DNA from: an uncultured Oscillospiraceae bacterium
GTDB lineage: Bacteria; Bacillota; Clostridia; Oscillospirales; Oscillospiraceae
Reading direction: 5' to 3'
DNA length: 64,000 nucleotides
NCBI GenBank assembly: GCA_934591815.1
Contig: CAKTPV010000007.1
Location: forward strand, 38,919 to 102,918
Part shown: positions 17,436 to 26,815 of the stretch, piece after piece
How positions within the stretch are numbered: the stretch's first letter is position 1
Layout: each line of letters begins with the position of its first letter
Program-made: the position numbers and the translations under genes
The notes under the pieces: generated by a model
Told to the model about the DNA's origin: nothing
The model's database searches: none
The model's input: the letters and a program-made list of their open reading frames with translations, nothing else

Positions 17436-20400
17436 TTATTCCAGCACCATCAGAAGCTCCTTGGCCTTGACGGGCTGCCCCTCCTTGACGCGGACGGTCT
17501 TCACCGTACCGGCGGCCCGGGCAGTGATGGCGGTCTCCATCTTCATAGCCTCGATGACGGCCAGCACCTGATCCTTCTCCACATGGTCGCCCTGCTTGAC
17601 GGAGAGCTTGGACACCATGCCGGGGATGGACGTACCCACCTGCATGGGATCGGACTCGTCGGCCAGCGTGGCCTGCCGTGTCTCCTCGGAGGCGTGGGGG
17701 TCACGGACGGTGACCTCGCGGCGCATACCGTTCAGCTCGAACTGGACGTTGATGGTACCGTCGTTGTTGCGGTCGCCCAGACCCAGATACTTGATGACCA
17801 GCGTCTTGCCGTCCTCGATGTTGATCTTGTTCGTCTCGCCCAGCGCCATGCCGTTGAAGAACACATGGCTGCCCATGCGGGTGATGTAGCCGTACTCCTT
17901 GCGGTGGCGGCAGAAATCCTCATAGACCTTGGGATACATGGCGTAGGAGATGAGATCCTTCTTCTCCGGGTCGTCGCGGAACTGCTCCACCTCGTGGCGC
18001 AGCTTGTCGAAGTCCACGGGGGGCAGCAGCTTGCCGGGACGGCAGGTGATGGGCTCCTCGCCCTTGAGCACCACTCTTTGCAGCTCCTTCGGGAAGCCCC
18101 ACGCGGGCTGGCCCATCATGCCCTTGAAGTAGGACACCACGGAATCGGGGAAGGCCAGTGCCTCGCCGCGGCGGACGATATTCTCCGGCGTCAGGTCGTT
18201 CTGCACCATGAAGATGGCCAGATCGCCCACCACCTTGGACGAGGGCGTGACCTTCACCGGGTCGCCCAGCATATCGTTGACGGTCTTGTACATCTCCTTG
18301 ACCTCCTCGAACCGGTCGCCGAGGCCCAGAGACTCCACCTGCGGGCGGAGGTTGGTGTACTGACCGCCGGGGATCTCGTAGCGGTAGATGTCGGTGGTGG
18401 AGGACTTCAGGCCGTGGTCGAAGCTCTCGTACCGCAGGCGCACATCCGCCCAGTAGTTGCTCAGCTCCTGCACCCGGCGCAGGTCAAGGCCGGTGTCGCG
18501 CTCCGTGCCGTGGAGGGCGGCCACCACCGCGTCCAGAGACGGCTGGCTGGTGAGCCCCGCCATCGGCGCGCAGGCCACGTCCACCACGTCCACGCCGGCC
18601 TCGGCAGCCAGCAGCAGCGCCGCCACCTGATTGCCGGTGGTATCGTGGGTGTGCAGGTGGATGGGCAGCCCCACCTCCTGCTTCAGGGTGGTCACCAGCT
18701 TCTTGGCGGCGTAGGGCTTCAGCAGGCCGGACATATCCTTGATGGCCAGCATATGAGCGCCCCGCTTTTCCAGCTCCTTGGCGAGGTTGACATAATATTT
18801 CAGGGTGTACTTGTCCTTCGTCTCGTCCAGAATATCGCCGGTGTAGCACATGGTGGCCTCCAGCAGCTTGTTCTGGCGGAGCACCTCCTCCATGGCCACC
18901 TCCATGCCCGGCACCCAGTTCAGGGAGTCGAAGACACGGAACACGTCGATGCCGCGCTGGGCGGCCTCCTCCACGAAGGCGCGCACCAGATTGTCGGGAT
19001 AGTTTGCGTAGCCCACCAGATTGGAGCCGCGCAGCAGCATCTGGAACGGGATGTTGGGGATCTTCTCCCGCAGCAGGCGCAGGCGCTCCCACGGGGACTC
19101 GTGGAGGAAGCGGTAGGCCACGTCGAAGGTGGCGCCGCCCCACATCTCCAGCGAGAAGCAGTCCCGCAGGATATCGGCCATGCCGTCGGCGCCCTTGACC
19201 ATGTCGCGGGTACGCATACGGGTGGACAGCAGGCTCTGGTGGGCGTCCCGCATGGTGGTGTCGGTGAGCAGCAGCTTCTTCTGCCCCAGCACCCAGTTTT
19301 TCACCGCCTCGGGGCCCTCCGCATCCAAAAGCTGCTTGAGGCCGGGCCCCAGCGGCTCCTTGGCCTCCGGGAAGCGGGGGATGTCGTACTGGTGGCGCTC
19401 AGCGTCGGGGTTGGCCACCTGAATTTCGGAGATATACCGCAGGACGCGGGTAGCACGGTCGCGGGAATCCATGATCTCGAACAGCTCCGGCGTCTCGTCG
19501 ATGAACTTGGTGTGGCACTGGCCGTTGACGAACACCGGGTGCGCCAGAATATTGGTGACGAAGGGGATGTTGGTCTTGACGCCCCGGACGCGCACCTCGT
19601 TGATGGCGCGGGCGGACTTGCGGCAGGCGGCGGCGAAGGTGCGGTCCCAGCTGGTGACCTTCACCAGCAGCGAGTCGTAGTACGGAGAGATGACGGTGCC
19701 CACGCCCACGTTGCCGCCGTCCAGACGGACGCCGAAGCCGCCGGGGGAGTGATACGCCGTGACCTTGCCGTTGTCGGGGGCGAAGTTGTTGGAGGGATCC
19801 TCCGTGGTGACGCGGCACTGGATGGCGTAGCCGTCGATATGTACATCCTCCTGCTTCGTCAGACCGATCTCCGGGCAGCTCAGGGGATACCCGGCGGCGA
19901 TGAGCAGCTGGGCGCGGACGATATCCACGCCGGTGACCATCTCCGTGACGGTATGCTCCACCTGAATGCGGGGGTTCATCTCAATAAAGTAGTAGTTCCC
20001 GGATTTGTCCACCAGGAACTCCACCGTACCGGCGCTGACATAGCGGACGGACTTGGCGATCTTCACCGCGTCACGGCGCAGCGCCTCCACCGTCTCCTCC
20101 GGTACCGACCACGCAGGGGCGAACTCCACCACCTTCTGATACCGGCGCTGGAGGGAGCAGTCACGCTCGCCCAGATGGTAGACGTTGCCGTACTGATCGG
20201 CCAGGATCTGCACCTCGATGTGCTTGGGCTCCTCCAGATACTTCTCCATGAAGATGTCGCCGCAGCCGAAGGACTTCTCCGCCTCGCTGTGTACCAGCTC
20301 ATAGGCGGTCTTGACCTCCTCCGGCCGGTCGCAGCGGCGCATACCGCGTCCGCCGCCGCCGGCAGCGGCCTTCAGGATGACGGGGAAGCCGAAGCTGACG

Positions 20401-20858
20401 GCCTTTTCCAGCGCGTCGTCGGCGTCCCGCAGCGGCTCGGTGCAGCCGGGGATGATGGGTACGCCGCACTGGATGGCGATCTCCTTGGCGCTGAGCTTAT
20501 CGCCCATCTTCGCCAGCACATCGGCGGACGGGCCCACGAACAGGATGCCGTTTTCCTCGCACGCCCGGGCAAAATCGGCGTTCTCGGACAGAAAGCCGTA
20601 GCCGGGATGAATGGCGGTGACGCCCCGGCGGCGGGCAAGGCCGATGATGCCGGGAATGTCCAGATAGGCGCCCAGAGGCGACTTCTTCTCACCCACCAGA
20701 TACGCCTCGTCCGCCTTGGTGCGGAACAGCGAATAGGTATCCTCATTGGAATAGATGGCCACGGTGTGAAGCCCCAGATCGTGGCAGGCGCGGAAAATAC
20801 GCACCGCGATCTCGCCCCGGTTGGCGACCAGTACCTTTTTAAGCTGTGTGATCTGCAT
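17436..20858 (-). CDS. pyc: Pyruvate carboxylase
   Basis: This full-length 1140-residue biotin enzyme carboxylates pyruvate to oxaloacetate, an anaplerotic step. In order it has a biotin carboxylase domain (KKVLVANRGEIAVRIFRA at the start, GYGFLSENADFA, the ATP-grasp glycine-rich loop KAAAGGGGRGMR), a carboxyltransferase TIM barrel (LLTDTTMRDAHQSLL, FRVFDSLNW) and a C-terminal biotinyl domain with EAMKME and K1106 as the attachment site. It is a single gene, unlike the split archaeal type, and no oxaloacetate-decarboxylase membrane subunit is nearby. The ATG at 20858 follows AAGGAG. Confidence 0.96.
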   Translation of the reverse strand: MQITQLKKVLVANRGEIAVRIFRACHDLGLHTVAIYSNEDTYSLFRTKADEAYLVGEKKSPLGAYLDIPGIIGLARRRGVTAIHPGYGFLSENADFARACEENGILFVGPSADVLAKMGDKLSAKEIAIQCGVPIIPGCTEPLRDADDALEKAVSFGFPVILKAAAGGGGRGMRRCDRPEEVKTAYELVHSEAEKSFGCGDIFMEKYLEEPKHIEVQILADQYGNVYHLGERDCSLQRRYQKVVEFAPAWSVPEETVEALRRDAVKIAKSVRYVSAGTVEFLVDKSGNYYFIEMNPRIQVEHTVTEMVTGVDIVRAQLLIAAGYPLSCPEIGLTKQEDVHIDGYAIQCRVTTEDPSNNFAPDNGKVTAYHSPGGFGVRLDGGNVGVGTVISPYYDSLLVKVTSWDRTFAAACRKSARAINEVRVRGVKTNIPFVTNILAHPVFVNGQCHTKFIDETPELFEIMDSRDRATRVLRYISEIQVANPDAERHQYDIPRFPEAKEPLGPGLKQLLDAEGPEAVKNWVLGQKKLLLTDTTMRDAHQSLLSTRMRTRDMVKGADGMADILRDCFSLEMWGGATFDVAYRFLHESPWERLRLLREKIPNIPFQMLLRGSNLVGYANYPDNLVRAFVEEAAQRGIDVFRVFDSLNWVPGMEVAMEEVLRQNKLLEATMCYTGDILDETKDKYTLKYYVNLAKELEKRGAHMLAIKDMSGLLKPYAAKKLVTTLKQEVGLPIHLHTHDTTGNQVAALLLAAEAGVDVVDVACAPMAGLTSQPSLDAVVAALHGTERDTGLDLRRVQELSNYWADVRLRYESFDHGLKSSTTDIYRYEIPGGQYTNLRPQVESLGLGDRFEEVKEMYKTVNDMLGDPVKVTPSSKVVGDLAIFMVQNDLTPENIVRRGEALAFPDSVVSYFKGMMGQPAWGFPKELQRVVLKGEEPITCRPGKLLPPVDFDKLRHEVEQFRDDPEKKDLISYAMYPKVYEDFCRHRKEYGYITRMGSHVFFNGMALGETNKINIEDGKTLVIKYLGLGDRNNDGTINVQFELNGMRREVTVRDPHASEETRQATLADESDPMQVGTSIPGMVSKLSVKQGDHVEKDQVLAVIEAMKMETAITARAAGTVKTVRVKEGQPVKAKELLMVLE

Positions 20859-20880
20859 AAGCCGGTCTCGCTCCTTCCTG

Positions 20881-20897
20881 CCGTGCCGCTGGCACGG
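20881..20897 (-). other. Small hairpin in the pyc leader
   Basis: CCGTGCC and GGCACGG around a 3-base loop lie just upstream of the pyc ribosome-binding site. It could affect mRNA stability or translation. No known riboswitch class is recognisable. Confidence 0.4.
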
Positions 20898-20911
20898 TCT
20901 TGTTTTTCTCC

Positions 20912-20940
20912 ATTATACACGGATAGATGGCTCTGCGCCA
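20912..20940 (-). promoter_or_regulatory. Probable pyc promoter
   Basis: A perfect TATAAT (20912-20917) with a poor -35 (TGGCGC at 20935-20940, 17-bp spacing). The weak -35 may mean an activator is used. Confidence 0.4.
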
Positions 20941-21010
20941 GACGGAAAATGTGTAGAAATGCACAGGTTTCCCGTCAGGAGAATTTGGGACTTCTGCGAG
21001 GGGCGTGGAC

Positions 21011-21044
21011 AAAGAGCGCCCGCCTGTCCATGACAGGCGGGCGC
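21011..21044 (-). terminator. Terminator of the B12-riboswitch operon
   Basis: A perfect 13-bp stem (21016-21028 with 21032-21044) and 3-base loop is followed by TCTTT on the minus strand, seven bases after the last stop. It marks the end of the nine-gene operon. Confidence 0.75.
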
Positions 21045-21050
21045 AGTGAT

Positions 21051-22526
21051 TCAGTTGGTCATGCCGCCGCCGACATCCTTGCCCAGATCGCAGGTGTAGA
21101 CCCAGTGCAGCACATCACCGGAGCGCAGCCGATAGCGGGAGCAGCCGTAGTTGGGGAACCAGTCGTTGACGGTGTACATCCACCCGGACAGGCTGCCGGC
21201 GTCGAACTCGTAGAGGTTGCCGATACCCTCGATATAGGCGCTGTTGTAGAGGGGCGTGAAGCTGGACTCCATGTGGATCTTATTCTCCCGGCAGACCCGC
21301 TGGAGCACGTCAAAGGCGCTCTCCCCGGCGGCGAACGTGACCTGCGTCTCCGGCAGGAGCACGCCGTCCTCCGGCACCAGCGGCCGCTTGTTCTGCGCCA
21401 GCTTGTCCATGTTATCCAGCAGCACCTCGCAGGTGATGGAGATGGTGCAGGTGCAGTCGGCGGTATCGGCCACCTGTGCGTCCTCCGGCTCCACCGGCTG
21501 GGGCTTGCCCTCCGGCACCGGGTCGGTCTGGTAGCGATCCTGCTCCACGGCGGTCATGTCATATAAGCGGGACTGCCCCTTCGTAAAGCGCTGGCACGCC
21601 GCCAGCGCGTAGAATCCCTGCTCCGTGGCGATATTGTCCGGGGTGGTCTGCCCGGCGATGTGGCGGAAGCCGCCGCCCTCCACCGCGAAGGACGCCACGG
21701 CGTCCGGCACCGAGGCGCCGTCCTTGACGAAGCGGCTGTCGGTGAGGGGGTCGATGCCCAGCGATGTCAACGCCACCAGCACCTGCGCCGCGGACTCGCA
21801 ATTCTCCGTACCCATGCTGGCAAAGCCGCCGCTGGGGAGCTGGGCGTCAGACAGCAGCGCCAGCGCCTCATCCACCGCCGCCTGCACCGCCGCCTCCCCC
21901 GTGTAGGGGGCCAGCGCCGTCAGCGTCATGGCGGTGATGTCCACGTCCATCGTGTCGCCCATCAGCGCCCAGCCGCCGTCGGTGCAGCGGGCGGACAGCA
22001 GCTCCGCCACCAGCGCGGCGCGGGTCACAGGCTCCGCGCCCGTTGTGGGCGCAGGGTCGGGATATGCGCCGCAGTCCAGCGCGATCAGCGCCCAGATAGG
22101 GCCGTTCAGTCCCTGACGGCGGAGGTATTCCATGTCGCCCAGCCCCGCCGTCAGATCCACGCCCGCCACATCGGCGGCGTTGTGTCCGGCGGCGGTGACG
22201 CCCAGGATCGTCCGGGAGTTCTCCGAGGACTTATTGGCGTTCAGCCGGTTCCCCTCCGCCTGCGCCGTGTATTCCACGACAGACTCGTAGTAGACGGCGG
22301 CCGTCTCCCGCTCCAGCAGGCCGGCGGCGCGAAGCCCCACCACCGTCCAGTCGCCGTTCACAGGGCCGGCGGATGGGGCGTCCTGCGCCAGCAGGTACTC
22401 CCCGGTCTGCCGGAGGGCGGTCTGCCACGGGGCCTCCTCCCCGCCGGACGGCTGTGCGCCGCAGGCGGTGAGCAGCAGGCTCAGCAGCAGGATAAACGGC
22501 AGGATATACTTTTTCATGGTGGGCAT
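21051..22526 (-). CDS. Lipoprotein with alpha/alpha toroid and DUF4430 (intrinsic-factor-like)
   Basis: This 491-residue lipoprotein has a signal peptide ending in the lipobox LTAC (C22). Residues about 35-330 are a series of prenyltransferase/squalene-cyclase-type repeats (DGGWALMGDTMDVDITAMTL, GGFASMGTENCESAAQVLVA, GGGFRHIAGQTTPDNIATEQ), which form an alpha/alpha toroid. Residues 358-491 are a DUF4430 domain (ESAFDVLQ, SGWMYTVNDWFPNYG, SGDVLHWVYTCDLGKDVG). Toroid plus DUF4430 is the order of domains in animal intrinsic factor and transcobalamin, where cobalamin is held between the two. It is the last gene of the operon, 13 bases after the transglutaminase-like gene, and starts after AGGAGG. 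I infer a surface corrinoid-binding lipoprotein; binding is not shown by sequence alone. Confidence 0.8.
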   Translation of the reverse strand: MPTMKKYILPFILLLSLLLTACGAQPSGGEEAPWQTALRQTGEYLLAQDAPSAGPVNGDWTVVGLRAAGLLERETAAVYYESVVEYTAQAEGNRLNANKSSENSRTILGVTAAGHNAADVAGVDLTAGLGDMEYLRRQGLNGPIWALIALDCGAYPDPAPTTGAEPVTRAALVAELLSARCTDGGWALMGDTMDVDITAMTLTALAPYTGEAAVQAAVDEALALLSDAQLPSGGFASMGTENCESAAQVLVALTSLGIDPLTDSRFVKDGASVPDAVASFAVEGGGFRHIAGQTTPDNIATEQGFYALAACQRFTKGQSRLYDMTAVEQDRYQTDPVPEGKPQPVEPEDAQVADTADCTCTISITCEVLLDNMDKLAQNKRPLVPEDGVLLPETQVTFAAGESAFDVLQRVCRENKIHMESSFTPLYNSAYIEGIGNLYEFDAGSLSGWMYTVNDWFPNYGCSRYRLRSGDVLHWVYTCDLGKDVGGGMTN

Positions 22527-22539
22527 GGACAGTTCCTCC

Positions 22540-24786
22540 TTACAGAAATTCCCTATATTTCAGCCGCAGTCTTTCGCCCAGTCCCGCACGGCGCCATGTC
22601 CGCGTCCAGACCTGCTCCAGCAAATCGAGGGCGCGGCGGCGCTGGGACTCGTCCATGGGTGCGGCGCGGAAGCGTGCCTGCTCCCACAGGGCGGCCACCG
22701 CCAGATACGATGCCCGCAGATCCTCGTCCAGATAGGGGGCGTAGTCGGCGGGGGCGCAGTTGGCGATGGGCATTCCCTTGGCGCGCAGCACGTCCACGGT
22801 GTAGCGGAAGATGGCGTCGATGGCGGTTGGAACGTGGGGATCGGCGAACCGCGCCTTGCGGCGGGCGGTCTTTTTCCGCTCCCATATGATCCAGCCGGCG
22901 AACAGGCACACCACGGCGGCGGTCAGCAGAATGGACAGCGTCAGCAGGATGGTCAGCCGGTGCTTGAGCCAGAACTCCCGCAGAGTCCGGCTCAGATCGC
23001 TGTCCGGCGCGTCCGGCTCCTCGCTGTTCTCCGTGTCCGGCGGCGCCTGTCCCACAAGGCCGGAGATATCCCGATAGCTCTCCGCCTGCTCCATAATGCT
23101 GAGGTAGGGCGGCGCCACCTCGAAGGGCAGCCAGCCCACGCCGTCCTGATAGTACTCCACCCATGTGTGGCCGCTCTGCCCGGTGAGGGTCAGGGGCTGT
23201 CCCGGCGTCATGGACGCGGCGGCATCCCTCGTCACCAGAAAGCCCTCCACACAGCGGGCGGGGATGCCGTAGTAGCGGAACATCATGGCAGCCGCCGCCG
23301 CATATTGGGCGTCGCCGCCGGTCTGCGAACCGTCCAGAAAGTAGAGGATGGGGTCTGTACCGGCAGGCGGCGCAGACGCTGTCTCCGTATAGGTGGTGTA
23401 GGTGGTCAGGTAGAACAGGATGTTCTGCTTGGCGCGCTGGCAGTCGAAGTGGATCTGCCCCGGCTCCCTCTCCCAGCCGCTGAGCTTCTCCGCCAGGAAA
23501 CGGCGGATATCGTCGGGAACATCCGTGTAGTGTTGATAGGCAAAGCGGTTGTAGGCGCTCTCCGCCTCCAGAAAGGCGGCGTTGGCGGCGGTGTCCTCCG
23601 CCAGAGACGCACCGATACGGCGGTACTTGGTGAGAAGGCCCCCGGTGGTGCGGATCATATAGGCCCGCTGTCCCCGAAGGCCGGGCGCGGACAGCGCCGC
23701 CTCCCCCACGGCATTTTCGTCAGGTATAGGTGTATCATACCGCAATTCATACGGCGCGTAAAGATATTTCGACGAGGCGCCGGTATTTTCCACCGTCATG
23801 GTGTTATCCGCCTCCGGCAGCTCCGGCACGGCGGCGTGTGCCGCCGCTGTCAGCTGGGTCAGGGGGCGGAAGCCGTTCTTGTGCAGCCAGTAGAATGTGT
23901 CAGCGCTGTCCGCCAGCGCGGAGCTGTCCAGCGTCGTCCAGCGGCCATTCGCATACGCCTCCCCCACAAAGCCCCGCAGATAGCAGGAGGCGGGGTCGGT
24001 CATGGTCACGGCGAGCATCGGCGTCTCCGTCCGGGCGGGCGCAGCGGCGGTCAGGTCGCCTCCCGGCAGACCGGCGGCGGCATTACCCCCGTAGCGCAGG
24101 GCATCCACGCCTGCAAGGACGGCAGTTCTGCCATCGTCCAGCCACGCGGGATGGGCGGCGTCGCCGCTCCAGCCTCCCAGCACCGTGACCGCCAGCAGTA
24201 TCGCGGCGGCGGCGCGGCACCAGACGCGCAGGGCGGCAGCCCCCCTCCCGGTAAAGGCCAGAAGGTACAAAAGGAGCAGTGTCAGTGCCGCCAGCGCCAT
24301 CCACCACAGGGGCGCGGCGGGCGCCAGCACCACGACCGCCGCCGCCAGCGGCAGCGCCGTCAGGCACAGAGGCAGATAATGGGGACGCAGGACACAGCGG
24401 GCGCTCCACACACCCCAGAGGGCGGCGGCCACTGTCAGCAGCGCCGTCAGCGCCCCGTTGTCCTCCGGTGCGGCAAATACGGGATAGATCCGGGGGAACA
24501 CCTGCTGCCATGTGTGCAGCGCGGCATTCACCAGCGCAGCCAGCCCTCCGGCCAAGGCCTCGCCTGTCACCAGCAGCGCGGCGGCGCACAGGGCGACCCA
24601 GCACAGGGGCGGGAGCCACGGGCGGCGGCTGTTGGAAAAGGCCGTCACCGTCCCGGCGGACAGCAGGGCGGCCAGCAGGGGCAGCCATAGGGATACGGAC
24701 AGCTCCAAAAGTCCCGTCAGCAGCAGTGGGAAGGATGCCGCCAGCAATGCGGCAGGCACGAAACGCCGAAAAGCATCAGAGCGCAA
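22540..24786 (-). CDS. TgpA-like membrane protein with degenerate transglutaminase domain
   Basis: This 748-residue protein has about six N-terminal helices (up to residue 205), an outer transglutaminase-fold domain, a helix at about 620-650 and a C-terminal DUF4129-like tail. This matches the TgpA family that accompanies MoxR and DUF58. The catalytic Cys expected in the GxCxxxA motif is replaced: GGDAQYA has Asp at 492. His remains (H540 in SGHTWVEYY), and the usual FDPTP is FEVAPP (E556). It therefore looks catalytically dead, perhaps a binding or scaffold domain. A TTG start at 24786 is chosen because GGAGGG precedes it at good spacing and no nearby ATG fits. It overlaps the DUF58 gene by 11 bases. 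Confidence 0.8.
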   Translation of the reverse strand: MRSDAFRRFVPAALLAASFPLLLTGLLELSVSLWLPLLAALLSAGTVTAFSNSRRPWLPPLCWVALCAAALLVTGEALAGGLAALVNAALHTWQQVFPRIYPVFAAPEDNGALTALLTVAAALWGVWSARCVLRPHYLPLCLTALPLAAAVVVLAPAAPLWWMALAALTLLLLYLLAFTGRGAAALRVWCRAAAAILLAVTVLGGWSGDAAHPAWLDDGRTAVLAGVDALRYGGNAAAGLPGGDLTAAAPARTETPMLAVTMTDPASCYLRGFVGEAYANGRWTTLDSSALADSADTFYWLHKNGFRPLTQLTAAAHAAVPELPEADNTMTVENTGASSKYLYAPYELRYDTPIPDENAVGEAALSAPGLRGQRAYMIRTTGGLLTKYRRIGASLAEDTAANAAFLEAESAYNRFAYQHYTDVPDDIRRFLAEKLSGWEREPGQIHFDCQRAKQNILFYLTTYTTYTETASAPPAGTDPILYFLDGSQTGGDAQYAAAAAMMFRYYGIPARCVEGFLVTRDAAASMTPGQPLTLTGQSGHTWVEYYQDGVGWLPFEVAPPYLSIMEQAESYRDISGLVGQAPPDTENSEEPDAPDSDLSRTLREFWLKHRLTILLTLSILLTAAVVCLFAGWIIWERKKTARRKARFADPHVPTAIDAIFRYTVDVLRAKGMPIANCAPADYAPYLDEDLRASYLAVAALWEQARFRAAPMDESQRRRALDLLEQVWTRTWRRAGLGERLRLKYREFL

Positions 24787-25867
24787 CGGTCAGTCCCTCC
24801 TTTCCACGAAGCGCCGGCGGGGTGACGGTGCAGAACACCATGGCGGCGGACGGCTCCCCGGCGGGGCGCAGCGTCAGCACCAGCATCCGGGCGGCGTCGG
24901 CAGCCCGGCAGGACAGCAGGCGGGCAGGCACCTCCTCCGCTTCCACCTCTGTTTCGGCGGAGAGGATGTCCGGCAGCGCCTCTGTCAGCTCCTCCATGGA
25001 GGAGACGGCGCGGAAGGCCAATTCGCCGCCGGGACGATCCAGCCAAGCGATGCGGTGCGCCACGTCCTGTTGGCACAGGGCAGCGGAGACGGATACCACC
25101 GCCTCACCCAACGCCTCCCGTTCCGCCGGGGACGGCGGCGCGGCGGCGGAGTTGTCCAGCACCAGCAGCAGGGTGTCGTCCACCGGCAGGCCAAGCTGCC
25201 GCACCATCAGCGCGTCCGTTTTCTCCGACAGCTTCCAGTGGATGCTGCGCAGGCGGTCTCCGGCCTGGTACTCCCGGAGGCCAAAAGGCTCGCTGGGGTC
25301 GTCGCCGGGGCGGGTCATGGAGTATTCTGCGCTGTCCGCATCCGGCGTACAGTGCTCCGACAGGGACAGCGCGACCGGCCACAGCTCCGGCAGCACCAGC
25401 GCCGAGGCGGCGAGGGATACCGGCTGCCGTGCCGCCCACAGTCCCAGCAGATCAAAGACCGCCAGCGTCTGTACCGTCAGCTCCAGCTTGCCGCAATGGG
25501 GCAGCGCAAAGGCCGTGTCGGCGCAGCCCTCCCCCCTGCCGGGTACGGCGAGGCGCAGGGTCTTTTCCCACTGCTCGCCGGTGAGCAGGTCGCGGCAGCG
25601 CACCACGGCGCGCACCTGTGGGGCGGTGAAAAATCCGGCGTTGGTCACGGTGAGCGTTACCGGCAGCGGCTGCCCCTTCCCGCAGGAAAGGCCGGCGGTC
25701 AGCGCCGCCGACAGCCGCCGCCGGATACGGCGGGTCAGTACGAGCTCCCCCGCCGCCAGCAGCAAGCTGCCCAGCAGTATGCCGCCGGACACGTTGCCCG
25801 CGCCCAGCGCCCACGCCGCCAGCCACAGCAGCAGCCAGAGCGCAAACAAAATACGGTTTCCTGCCAT
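24776..25867 (-). CDS. DUF58 domain protein
   Basis: This 363-residue protein has two N-terminal transmembrane helices (about 5-45) and then a soluble region with the DUF58 hallmark REYQAGDRLRSIHWK (198-212). A von Willebrand A-like fold follows, with TLLLVLDNS resembling the start of a MIDAS strand. DUF58 proteins almost always sit between a MoxR ATPase and a transglutaminase-like membrane protein, exactly as here. The trio is thought to act as an AAA-driven assembly or maturation machine for envelope proteins. It starts two bases after the MoxR stop. Confidence 0.85.
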   Translation of the reverse strand: MAGNRILFALWLLLWLAAWALGAGNVSGGILLGSLLLAAGELVLTRRIRRRLSAALTAGLSCGKGQPLPVTLTVTNAGFFTAPQVRAVVRCRDLLTGEQWEKTLRLAVPGRGEGCADTAFALPHCGKLELTVQTLAVFDLLGLWAARQPVSLAASALVLPELWPVALSLSEHCTPDADSAEYSMTRPGDDPSEPFGLREYQAGDRLRSIHWKLSEKTDALMVRQLGLPVDDTLLLVLDNSAAAPPSPAEREALGEAVVSVSAALCQQDVAHRIAWLDRPGGELAFRAVSSMEELTEALPDILSAETEVEAEEVPARLLSCRAADAARMLVLTLRPAGEPSAAMVFCTVTPPALRGKEGLTVAL

Positions 25868-25869
25868 GG

Positions 25870-26805
25870 TCAGACGCGGTCAGGGCGGGGTACCGCCGCC
25901 AGCACCTCCGCCAGCACGTCGGAGGCCGACGTCTCCGTGATGCGCGCCTTGGCGGACAGGATGAGCCGGTGGGCGCAGACGTCGGAGAAGATGTACGCCA
26001 CATCATCGGGCAGCACATAGTCCCGCCCCTCCATCAGGGCGCGGCTGCGGCACATGCGGCAGACTGCCAGCGCACCGCGGGGGCTGATGCCCAGCGTCAC
26101 CAGCGGATGGGTGCGGCTGGCCTCCGCCAGATGGGTGATATATTCCAGCAGGGCGTCCGCCACATGGACGGCGCGGGCCTGTGCCTGCATTTCCAGCAGC
26201 GCGGCGGCAGAGGACACGGTCTCCACCGTCTCCAGCGGATCACCGGTACGGCGGTCGCGGAGGATATTCACCTGACTGGCAAAATCGGGGTAGCCCATGA
26301 CCAGACGGACCATGAACCGGTCCAGCTGCGCCTGCGGCAGCAGCTGGGTACCGGCGGAGCCCACCGGGTTCTGGGTGGCGATGACCACAAAGGGGTCGGG
26401 CAGCGGATGGGTCACCCCGTCCACCGTGACCTGCCGCTCCTCCATCACCTCCAGCAGCGCCGACTGGGTCTTGCTGGAGGTGCGGTTGACCTCGTCCGCC
26501 AGCAGCAGGTTGGTCATCACCGCGCCGGGCTGGTAGGTGAACGTGCCGCTGTCCCGCCGGTACAGGGAGAAGCCCACGATATCCGAGGGCAGCACGTCGG
26601 GAGTGAATTGGATACGGCCATATTGCAGGCCGAGGGCGCGGCTGAACGCCAGCGCCGTGGTGGTCTTGCCGGTGCCGGGTACGTCGTCCAGCAGCACATG
26701 GCCGCCGGAGAGGATCGTCATGAGGATCTTTTCCAACACGTCGTCCTTGCCCACAATGACCTTCTGCACCTCGTGCAGGATGCTTTCTACGCCGGTATGC
26801 ATCAT
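25870..26805 (-). CDS. MoxR-family AAA+ ATPase
   Basis: This 311-residue ATPase has Walker A PGTGKTTT (43-50), Walker B LLLADEVNRT (100-109), a sensor segment VIATQNPVGSAGT and a C-terminal lid domain. MoxR proteins act as chaperone-like ATPases on VWA/DUF58 clients. The start at 26805 (two consecutive ATG codons) follows AAGGAG; a longer in-frame start inside the upstream gene lacks a site. It is 10 bases after the membrane-anchored DUF4430 gene and two before DUF58. Confidence 0.93.
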   Translation of the reverse strand: MMHTGVESILHEVQKVIVGKDDVLEKILMTILSGGHVLLDDVPGTGKTTTALAFSRALGLQYGRIQFTPDVLPSDIVGFSLYRRDSGTFTYQPGAVMTNLLLADEVNRTSSKTQSALLEVMEERQVTVDGVTHPLPDPFVVIATQNPVGSAGTQLLPQAQLDRFMVRLVMGYPDFASQVNILRDRRTGDPLETVETVSSAAALLEMQAQARAVHVADALLEYITHLAEASRTHPLVTLGISPRGALAVCRMCRSRALMEGRDYVLPDDVAYIFSDVCAHRLILSAKARITETSASDVLAEVLAAVPRPDRV

Positions 26806-26815
26806 CGTTTCTCCT

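Noticed and set aside
17436..20858. Oxaloacetate decarboxylase or 2-oxoglutarate carboxylase instead of pyruvate carboxylase
   Set aside because: All three pyruvate carboxylase domains are fused in the standard order and length, and no decarboxylase membrane subunit is near.
17433..21566. A 1377-codon plus-strand frame opposite pyc
   Set aside because: It mirrors the pyruvate carboxylase gene and runs through its terminator and leader, so it cannot be a real gene.
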